DNA from: Apostichopus californicus
Lineage: Eukaryota > Echinodermata > Holothuroidea > Aspidochirotida > Stichopodidae
Length of the DNA stretch: 27,303 nucleotides
Assembly: GCA_020650975.1 (NCBI GenBank)
Contig: JAIPMN010000597.1
Coordinates: 1 to 27,303, forward strand
Direction of reading: 5' to 3'
Below are positions 11,001-18,381 of the stretch, piece by piece; positions within the stretch are counted from its first letter, which is position 1; the number at the start of each line of letters is the position of its first letter. The notes below the pieces were generated by a model. The model ran no database searches, was not told the DNA's origin, and saw only the letters and a list, made by a program, of their open reading frames with translations. The translations under genes were made by a program, and so were the position numbers.

Positions 11001-12042
11001 GCCCAGGAGAGGGTGAATGGGTGAGGGGATGTAGTGCTAAAAGGTTTTAGGCTAGGTAGGTGGGAAATTGTAGTAGTATGAGTCTAAAACAGGTATTATG
11101 GATGTTTGTAAAAACCTAAATTCAGGAATTTGTGTCCATTTACTTTTGATCTTTTGTTTTGACAAATGTTGATGATTGATATGTGCTTCCCAACCTTCAT
11201 TAAATTGTGTAAAAAAAACTAGGCAGGTTTCTTAGTTTGAACAGTTTCAGTCTTCTTTTGAGCTCTGTAGCTCTGTTTTATGAGGAATTTGTAAGTTTGG
11301 CAAATGGTGATGTAGATAATTTAAAAACTTACATAGCAAAGAATTGATAGATTGTTCAGGTTGTGGTAACGATGAAAGCTTTTCTAGGCTGCTCACTGGC
11401 ATGAGTCCTGTCTGACATGCATATCAATTTCAAAAGAACATTAAATGTCTGGATGGTATCCCCATTCCTTGCCCCACCAAAGAATGTTTGAATGGATAAT
11501 TTTCAACATACTGTATCCATGGCTCTTGTAAAGTGTTAAAGGCATATAACTGTGTCGTTGTGTAGATGGAAGGCACCTTGTGGGTACCATATCTTTCTTA
11601 ATTGTCGCAAGTTGTTCCTGTCAATGTAACATGTAGGTATTTTGTAATTGTACCCTGTTGTTCAATGTCTACGTAATAACTCATTTGGTATATATGATGG
11701 CTTGCATGTGTGAGATATTTACACTGTCAGAGCTCATAAACACATGACATCCTATTCTATAAAACATCCTTCCACATAATAAGAATCAGTTCCAATTCTG
11801 GTCTATTAATGTGGTCATCCAAGTTTATTTTGTTTTCCTGGTGCCAGCTCATCTCCTTTTTCCTCTCAGTAAACAGTCATGCCTGTCATGTTGTTCCTGT
11901 CTCACGGCCTTACTTTACTAGTTCATGTTAATATGTCAAAGTGCAAGAGTTGTTTGTATTCTTCATCTTCTTGTGTTATTACTTGAGATATCTGTTGTCA
12001 TAGTGTCAGTGTCTATAAGTGCTGCTAACTTTGTGTACAGTA
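11001..12042 (+). other. Intron sequence, no gene seen
   Basis: No repeats or exons recognised. Confidence 0.55.
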
Positions 12043-12885
12043 GTTAGTGTTTGGACATGTATGGGACATGTCTGGTTAGTAAGTGAATCCTCCATTGAAG
12101 GTGTGATTTAAGTTAGTGTTGGGACATGTATGGGACATGTCTGGTTAGTAAGTGAATCCTCCATTGAAGGTGTGATTTAAGTTAGTGTTGGGACATGTAT
12201 GGGACATGTCTGGTTAGTACAGTAAGTGAATCCTCCATTGAAGGTGTGATTTAAGTTAGTGTTTGGACATGTATGTGACATGTCTGGTTAGTAAGTGAAT
12301 CCTCCATTGAAGGTGTGATTTAAGTTAGTNNNNNNNNNNATTGAAGGTGTGATTTAAGTTAGTGTTTGGACATGTATGGGACATGTCTGGTTAGTAAGTG
12401 AATCCTCCATTGAAGGTGTGATTTAAGTTAGTGTTTGGACATGTATGGGACATGTCTGGTTAGTAAGTGTGACATGTCTGGTTAGTAAGTGAATCCTCCA
12501 TTGAAGGTGTGATTTAAGTTAGTGTTTGGACATGTATGGGACATGTCTGGTTAGTAAGTGAATCCTCCATTGAAGGTGTGATTTAAGTTAGTGTTTGGAC
12601 ATGTATGGGACATGTCTGGTTAGTAATTGTGACATGTCTGGTTAGTAAGTGAATCCTCCATTGAAGGTGTGATTTAAGTTAGTGTTTGGACATGTTTGGG
12701 ACATGTCTGGTTAGTAAGTGAATCCTCCATTGAAGGTGTGAATTAAGTTAGTGTTGGGACATGTATGGGACATGTCTGGTTAGTAAGTGAATCCTCCACT
12801 GAAGGTGTGATTTAAGTTAGTGTTTGGACATGTATGGGACATGTCTGGTTAGTAAGTGAATCCTCCATTGAAGGTGTAATTTAAG
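12043..12885 (+). repeat. 69-bp minisatellite, about 12 copies, with p53-like half-sites
   Basis: Copies start near 12043, 12112, 12181, 12255, 12324, 12358, 12427, 12518, 12587, 12678, 12747 and 12816. Two copies are 91 bp because tgtgacatgtctggttagtaa is partly duplicated; one has a 5-bp insert. The copy at 12324 is cut by the assembly gap. Most units contain GGACATGTAT, one G, then GGACATGTCT. Confidence 0.95.
12330..12339. other. Assembly gap (10 N) within the 69-bp array
   Basis: Ten N bases interrupt a repeat unit, so the true length of the array is unknown and the 34-bp spacing across the gap is not real. Confidence 0.99.
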
Positions 12886-13530
12886 GTACTCCTCTCTTAC
12901 CTGTCTTCTCTCTACTATTGCACTTTTCAACTCTGATCCACAAATTGACACTGCGGATGACCCTTGACCGACTACACAGTCCTTCCCTAATCCACCAAGC
13001 TGTGACTTCTTAAGTTCTATATGAGCCTGAAATTGTTGCAACGTAAAATTATTGGCGATAGGATAATAACGTATTATAGCCTGTAACAGTTTAATTATTG
13101 ATGTGGTAAATAAGCTATTGTAGGTAACAGTTTATTGGTGATATGGTAAATATGATTATAGGTAATAGTTAGCGTGAAAGGTAATTTAAGAGTCCTTTAA
13201 AGGGTCAAGTTAGAGAGTTTATTATACCCACCCATACTACAATATCAGTGCTGGAAGGATACATACATGTTTCAGTACTGCCTATATGACACACAGTATG
13301 ACACACTAGTAGACACACAGTCAAGGACCGTAGTGTCTGTATTACAAACATAGCTTGTAATTGTACACATTTGACATTTAATGACTGAAGAATTAAGCAA
13401 AACTGTTTACATGTATTTACATTAACTAGTGTACATGTATTTTGTGTGTGAATAGCTCAAACTTTAAAACATGAAAATTGAAATTGTGACATTGATATGA
13501 TAGTCCTGTTTATTCTCTCTCCCTCTCTAG
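12886..13530 (+). other. Intron end with dispersed CTTACCTGTC repeat and exon A acceptor
   Basis: At 12891-12925 cctctcttacctgtc followed by ttctctctactattgcac matches segments near 13924 and 15763. On the - strand this reads as a good 5' splice site (GACAG|GTAAGAG) at the end of an open stretch (12817-13041), but no partner exon was found. Positions 13081-13170 hold two diverged copies of gtaacagttta...ggtaaat. The intron ends in a pyrimidine tract tattctctctccctctctag. Confidence 0.5.
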
Positions 13531-13765
13531 ACATTCACAGCATGGTGTAACTCTCATCTGAGGAAGGCACAAACACAGATCGACAACATAGAGGATGATT
13601 TCTGCAATGGCTTGAAGCTTATCACGCTTCTGGAGGTTATTTCAGGAGAGAAACTTCCCAAACCAGATAGAGGCAAAATGAGAGTGCACAAAATTGCAAA
13701 TGTCAACAAAGGCCTTGACTTCATTGCATCTAAGGGTGTCAAGTTGGTTTCCATTGGTGCTGAAG
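13531..13765 (+). CDS. ACTN: Alpha-actinin, internal exon A (most of CH1)
   Basis: This exon encodes 78 residues plus one base of the next codon. It begins [13 protein letters not shown] and ends [10 protein letters not shown], with [19 protein letters not shown] and [17 protein letters not shown] between. That wording is specific to alpha-actinin; beta-spectrin and filamin CH1 domains read differently. Alpha-actinin is an antiparallel dimer that crosslinks F-actin in Z-discs, stress fibres and adhesions. The segment supplies CH1 helix A (actin-binding site 1) and the following helices. The acceptor is a pyrimidine-rich tract ending ctctag, phase 0; the donor is GAAG|GTACAG, leaving phase 1. 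The N-terminal exon (ending around WEKQQRK in relatives) was not found upstream in this window. As I recall, vertebrate genes split this stretch into two exons. One oddity is that the usual FRDGLKL reads FCNGLKL here. Confidence 0.96.
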
Positions 13766-14485
13766 GTACAGTGTGTTGTTACTCAAAGATGGTCTTGCTC
13801 GATTTGGGTGTTCAAAACTGATTTGGTTTTTAAGTTTTCAGTCTTTTGTACAGAAAGGGTCCCCTGTGATTACTTAGAGAATTCACTATCCTATAGTATA
13901 GTAAGTATTTAAGTGACTTCCCTCCTCTCTTACCTGTCACCAATCTACAGCGATCAACGAATTGTAACAGAATGAAGCAAATTAGGAATTCTGCGAAAAT
14001 GGCATGTATTTCAACTTTTGAACGGTTGATTCTGAAGGAGGAGAACATGGGGGCGGTATCCCGAAAGAGATGTAAGGGGAGCAGTGCTAAAATGTTTCCA
14101 GTCATGTAATTTAGGTAGATAGGAGGATGCAAATGTAGATAAGAGACAGGTAAGTATCATCGCTCATAAATCCCCAAACCAGGAAGTTTGGGAGAGAAAG
14201 CACTTCGTTGGGACAAATTACTTGATAAATGACCTAGCCATCCAGTTAATTATTTATCGTTCTCTACAAGATGAGATGAGGTACTTTAAATAAAATAATA
14301 ACATTCTTGGAAACTATGTGTATGTAGACTAGGTACAGGTCCAATCCTCCAGATGATGTTATCTGACCCGATGTTCTCCTCAGGATTTAGTTATCTGACA
14401 CATGTTGAGTCATGACTTATGATCATGTTAATTTAATGACCATTTTGCCCCCTATATCAGTTGAGCATCTTTCAAATATTTACAG
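13766..14485 (+). other. Intron A-B (720 nt)
   Basis: Contains the 226-bp inverted-repeat segment at 13929-14154; the rest shows no gene. The acceptor at its end is caaatatttacag. Confidence 0.8.
13929..14154. mobile_element. 226-bp segment with 20-bp inverted terminal repeats (MITE-like)
   Basis: The left end CTTACCTGTCACCAATCTAC (13929-13948) and the right end (14135-14154) are inverted copies matching at 17 of 20 positions, including a perfect outer 10 bp. The interior has more CG dinucleotides than the flanks. No target-site duplication is evident. The ends also read as 5' splice sites on both strands, so coincidence through splice-like motifs is an alternative. The - strand 100-residue ORF here is not recognised. 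Confidence 0.4.
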
Positions 14486-14572
14486 AAATCGTTGATGGCA
14501 ATCTCAAGATGACCCTTGGTATGATCTGGACGATCATCCTCCGTTTCGCCATCCAGGATATTTCTGTGGAAG
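14486..14572 (+). CDS. ACTN: Alpha-actinin, internal exon B (end of CH1)
   Basis: This 87-nt exon starts after ttacag. Its first two bases complete a Glu codon with the last G of exon A. It reads [20 protein letters not shown] then FAIQDISVE, the C-terminal helices of CH1 including actin-binding site 2, and is essentially identical to animal alpha-actinins. The donor is GAAG|GTAAAA and leaves phase 1, so the first residue of the next exon is always encoded by G plus two bases. All three alternative exons downstream fit this phase. Identity is certain at the family level; which paralogue it is (if the genome has more than one) cannot be told. Confidence 0.96.
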
Positions 14573-16702
14573 GTAAAAATTGATGAAATTTTAACTTTTG
14601 AGGAGAAACTTACAACTGATGGTCAATGAGTAAGATTTATGGCACCTCAACATTGTTGAATATTCTTGAAAAATGAAGTTTTGGTGGAGGTGTGTCAACA
14701 ACTATATATCTTCTTGTACTAAAGCAACATTTCTTTCCCCACTCCCCAGTGATTAAAATAGACCAATCTAGATTATAATCTTGGGCAGTATAACAGGACA
14801 AGTTGCAATTCAGAGCATTTGGAGAACATTGAGTAGTTATCAATAGAATTTACTAGTATAGCAGATCAATGCTGTATGTGCTTGTTACTGTAGTTTACTT
14901 TTCAAGCAATTTTATAACCCTCTTGAAATTCCTGGCATGTCATTGTAAGAATATAAGGGTGGGACTAACGTGACTAATACAAACATATTGCTATCTTCAA
15001 CCATAATGACCTCTAAACAATAACTATGCCATGGATCACAATTCTTGTAGTGGTTATCTACTTGTTGGTAACAATAGATTAACCATATTGCTTTCCCAAG
15101 TATCAGGTTAAGAAGCAAGATGGCATTTTCAGACAGCCAAGAAACTGCAGATGTTAATGTCCCTAATTTCTCCTTTTAATTGTATTATCCCATACATTGG
15201 TGTTGTTTACTTTATTGATAACATTCCCCTCTGCCCCCTCCCCTCCTAACCCCTCACCCCCAATCGTTTACTTCAAAGATCAAATCATACAGAGAAAGTG
15301 GTATAATATGGAAACTGCAACTTCCCAGGGACCTGTGAATAAGGATTTGGAATCAACTTTCATAACAATGGGAAGTTATAGCCATACATACTCACCTAAC
15401 TTAGCTTTGATGTTAGTTCCTTTTAATATCAAAGTTTCATTGCACTTTTAGTTAATTTTATGATATAACCTGAACAGATTGAAAGTAGTCTGGTCAGAGT
15501 GAAGTGAATGAACCGAGGTACCTGGTTCTTTCTGTCAGGGCATATAATTCCCAAACTGATTATGAGGGAGACAACTATTGTTAGATATTTTGAAATGTGT
15601 TTCCTGTTCATTTCTCTGTTTTATTCTCATATCTTTGCTCCCCTTTTGTTTGGATATTGCTTTTCTACAGCAGGAAATGTATTTTATTACATGATTTGTG
15701 TATGGTACTAGAGACCAGCTATTTTGTATTTGTTCCAAAATATGTCAAAGAAATCACTTCACTTTACCTGTCTCCACGCTAGTACTGCACTCCCATCTTC
15801 CATGCTTTGTATTTTATATTTGTCTTCTGTTATGTCCATAAGTCATGAGTCAGATACAAGGTGATTATAATAAGTGGCATAAATCAAATTAATTAACAAT
15901 GCTTGGAATGGTTGTTCCATATGCTGGCAAAAAGAAACCAGAATTGTACCTATAGCACTTTGTTGGAAGCCATTATATGGAAAGAACAAATTTACTGTAA
16001 AGTATTTGAAACAGAACTGAACGGCTACTATCATGGCTACTATCATGGATTTTCATGAGTCCCTTTGAAATGTTGACGAACCTGTTAAAGGGTGACTTTA
16101 GGCATACATTTTAGATAAAAGAAATTGTTTTAAGTCTTGAATGCAAATTTGTTCCTAAGATTCAAGTATATTGTGTTTGCATTCTCATTGTACTGCTTTA
16201 TTCTTCTGTTTTTTTTTGTTGAGGTTTTGCCATATTCTACAATAATTTATCCCAACTTTTTCGGAGGAAAATAATATTTTTATTTGCCCTTTCTCACTGC
16301 TGTTAACAACTTCAGGCATTAACTTTATCTTTATTTTATCTTTATCTTTAACTTGATCTTATGTTTTGTTCTGCAATGTATTCTCCTTATCAGCTAAACA
16401 GAATTTTATTCTTTCACTAAATAAAGAAAACTATCAAGGACTAGAAGCTAGTGTTTATCTACAAAACATATGAATGGATTAGAAGTTGAAATAGTATGTC
16501 AGGTTTATAGTGCAGGAAGATTGGATTGCTACAAATGTAAAACATAAAGATAAATACTGTTCATTTGATAAAGGATGAGGTTCAAGTGGGATGGGCAGTG
16601 GGGGAGTTCGTGGGGGGGGGGGTGTATGAGAGGGGCCTGGGAGAGGTTTAGAGACAAGAGGTTAGCACAGTTGATTCTTACCATCCTTTCTTGGGTCTTC
16701 AG
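14573..16702 (+). other. Intron B-3a (2130 nt)
   Basis: No further exon copy was found. It holds a C-rich stretch at about 15226-15266, a third match to the CTTACCTGTC repeat at about 15763-15790, and the G-rich tract before exon 3a. Confidence 0.8.
16575..16665 (+). promoter_or_regulatory. G-rich tract upstream of exon 3a
   Basis: Several GGG runs, including 11 consecutive G at 16612-16622, lie 40-130 nt before the 3a acceptor. Such RNA can form quadruplexes and bind hnRNP H/F proteins that alter splice-site choice. The regulatory role is inferred. Confidence 0.4.
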
Positions 16703-16790
16703 ACCAGTCTTCCAAAGAAGGACTTCTACTTTGGTGCCAGAGAAAGACCGCTCCCTACAGAAATGTCAACGTCACCAATTTTCACACCAG
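16703..16790 (+). CDS. ACTN: Alpha-actinin, alternative exon 3a (CH1-CH2 linker and CH2 helix A)
   Basis: First of three alternative versions of one exon, 88 nt, phase 1 in and phase 2 out. With the flanking bases it reads [30 protein letters not shown]. The usual animal version, from memory, is [30 protein letters not shown]. It encodes the linker between the CH domains, CH2 helix A (actin-binding site 3) and the loop after it. The acceptor is ctttcttgggtcttcag; an AG five bases further on would shift the frame, so 16703 is the start. The donor CACCAG|GTGACC has no G at +5 and overlaps a perfect TGACCTTTGACCT motif. A G-rich tract lies 40-130 nt upstream. The reading frame is intact and the protein core is conserved, so it is probably functional. 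Confidence 0.92.
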
Positions 16791-17000
16791 GTGACCTTTG
16801 ACCTCAAGCCTGCCATTTTGAGCAAAGTTTGGACCTAACATAGCTATAGAAAGTTGTCCTGGTTTTAGCATGAAGGCCATATTGATGTGATTTGTTGGTT
16901 AAATTGAGTTATTGGGATTGTCATCTCTTGTAGTGAATTCGATGTTTACCAGAACTAATTGGTTTTGTATGCTTGATTTGCTGTTTTATCAGGCATGCAT

Positions 17001-17087
17001 TCTTGTTGTGACCAATAAGAATAAGGCTTTCTTGTTGTAACCAATCAGAATGCTGCATTCTTGCTTAGACCAATCAGAATAATGTGT
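17001..17087 (+). repeat. 29-bp tandem repeat, three copies, each with CCAAT
   Basis: tcttgttgtgaccaat-type units start at 17001, 17030 and 17059; CCAAT lies at 17012, 17041 and 17070, exactly 29 bp apart. Two copies read accaatcagaat, matching an NF-Y-type CCAAT box. Confidence 0.85.
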
Positions 17088-17582
17088 TATTTCTTCCATG
17101 AGACAATGAAAACCATGTAGTTTTAACTGAACAAAAGGTGTGCTGCTACTGTACTTGTTTCACCCAGTTGTGATAACACAGATATAACAACTTAGAAGTC
17201 ATCATACTGTCCCAAATTGTTTTGCTGAAAATCTTAGATTTCAAAAGTACTTTTTTGAGGTTCTGACAATCCAAATTGTTCCCAGACAGAAATGTCCAAA
17301 AAGAAAATTAAATATCTCATAGAGGTAAAATGCTTAGGGGTTAAAATACAGCACAAATGACCATTGTTTGAGGACAAAATACTGATAACCTTTAAGCTAC
17401 CCAGCATCCTAATTTTTCTTTGCAATGGTGATGAACCAGTGAATGCATCTTCATTAGTTAATGCAATGACTGGTTAAACCGTGCTAATTGAAAATTAGGA
17501 AATGTTTGGATTTGTAATATTTCGCATGCCACTTTCTGCAGCATTAGTTTTCATGTATATCTGAGACTTATTTGAAGTTATT

Positions 17583-17671
17583 CCTATCTTTTAAATATTT
17601 CTGTTCATGTTACTGCATGCATGGGGCCCTATCTTTTAAATATTTCTGTTCATATTACTGCATGCATGGGG
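17583..17671 (+). repeat. 45-bp tandem duplication carrying paired TGCATG motifs
   Basis: cctatcttttaaatatttct...actgcatgcatgggg occurs twice with a 45-bp offset and about one difference (catgtt/catatt). Each copy ends with tgcatgcatg, two overlapping TGCATG. Confidence 0.9.
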
Positions 17672-17734
17672 CTATATCCTTTCACCTTTGTTATATACAC
17701 TTCCATTTGTTTTAAATAACTAACTTGCTGCATG
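17614..17734 (+). promoter_or_regulatory. TGCATG cluster upstream of exon 3b (RBFOX-type)
   Basis: TGCATG occurs at 17614, 17618, 17659, 17663 and 17729, that is 49-169 nt before the 3b acceptor. UGCAUG is the binding site of RBFOX splicing factors. Upstream sites commonly repress the following exon and downstream sites activate the preceding one. Binding here is inferred. Confidence 0.45.
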
Positions 17735-17782
17735 TCTTTTGTCTTTGTTTTCTTGATTTGTTTTGCCTGTTCTGCCAATCAG

Positions 17783-17870
17783 ATTTTACTGCTAAAGAGG
17801 GTCTATTGCTTTGGTGTCAGAGGAAGACTGCACCCTACAAGGAAGTCAATGTGCAAAATTTTCATGTGAG
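17783..17870 (+). CDS. ACTN: Alpha-actinin, alternative exon 3b (CH1-CH2 linker and CH2 helix A)
   Basis: Second version of the same exon, 88 nt, with identical phases. It reads [30 protein letters not shown], and its second half is the one closest to the common animal sequence. It agrees with 3a at 23 of 30 residues. In the shared 15-codon core, 8 codons differ from 3a only synonymously, so this is an old duplicate kept by selection rather than a recent copy. The acceptor follows a long T-rich tract ending gccaatcag. The donor GTGAG|GTATAA is weak (A at +5). Five TGCATG motifs lie 49-169 nt upstream. It probably replaces 3a or 3c in some tissue or stage; expression is not visible from the sequence. 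Confidence 0.92.
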
Positions 17871-18293
17871 GTATAAAGTAAAACAGCACCAGCCTTGCCT
17901 GTGGAATATAAAATCAGCATAGTGGTCTTTGTCCTCGCGTATTGCCAATGATTTATATCTTAATATTTGTTTTTGGTTTCAAACTAATTTACTCAGCATG
18001 AAACTTGCAAGCTCCACACTTAATCTCTGCAGCATATGTTTCTGTCTTGCATATCTTTCATTTCTTTTTGTTTACTGCCTCGTATCAGTTACCAAGTCCT
18101 CCCCCCCCCCGTCTCAAAATGTTTTTTTTTTCATGCACTTGCAGAATAAAGCTCACTTGTGCATGTCGACCGTTTATGTCATCCCTGTCCTGCTACTGAC
18201 ATGCCACCTGCTGATTTTTTGTTTCACCTGACAAATTAATTAATTGTTATATTTGATTTTGTGATTGTTTTATCTCGTTTCTTCCAACATCAG
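17871..18293 (+). other. Intron 3b-3c (423 nt)
   Basis: Contains 10 C at 18101-18110, a T-run with cttgcag at 18122-18144 that looks like an unused acceptor, and TGCATG at 18160-18165. Confidence 0.85.
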
Positions 18294-18381
18294 AGATGAC
18301 AGCCAAGGAAGGGTTGTTATTGTGGTGCCAACGAAAGACCAGTCCATATCGCAATGTTCGTGTCAAGGATTTCCATATGAG
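18294..18381 (+). CDS. ACTN: Alpha-actinin, alternative exon 3c (CH1-CH2 linker and CH2 helix A)
   Basis: Third version, 88 nt, with identical phases. It reads [30 protein letters not shown]. It is the most divergent and most basic after helix A (R and K replace N and Q), agreeing with 3a and with 3b at 21 of 30 residues each. The usual Ala before Pro-Tyr is Ser. The acceptor is tatctcgtttcttccaacatcag. The donor ATGAG|GTGACA is weak (C at +5). Only 423 nt of intron separate it from 3b. A 10-C run, a T-run with a decoy-like AG and one TGCATG lie in that intron. Confidence 0.92.

Larger units (their letters stand above)
16791..17782 (+). other. Intron 3a-3b (992 nt)
   Basis: Contains the 29-bp CCAAT repeat, the 45-bp duplication and the TGCATG cluster. 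No additional exon copy was seen. Confidence 0.85.

Noticed and set aside
12817-13041. - strand open stretch with acceptor-like and donor-like ends (possible antisense exon)
   Set aside because: Part lies in the 69-bp array, the donor motif belongs to a dispersed repeat also at 13929 and 15763, and no partner exon was found. Kept only as a repeat note.
1-13530. Search for the N-terminal alpha-actinin exon (region ending WEKQQRK)
   Set aside because: No matching coding segment with a phase-0 donor was found by eye; it probably lies upstream of the window.
17929-18231. 100-residue hydrophobic ORF between exons 3b and 3c
   Set aside because: Produced by pyrimidine-rich intron sequence before the 3c acceptor; T-rich codons mimic a membrane protein.
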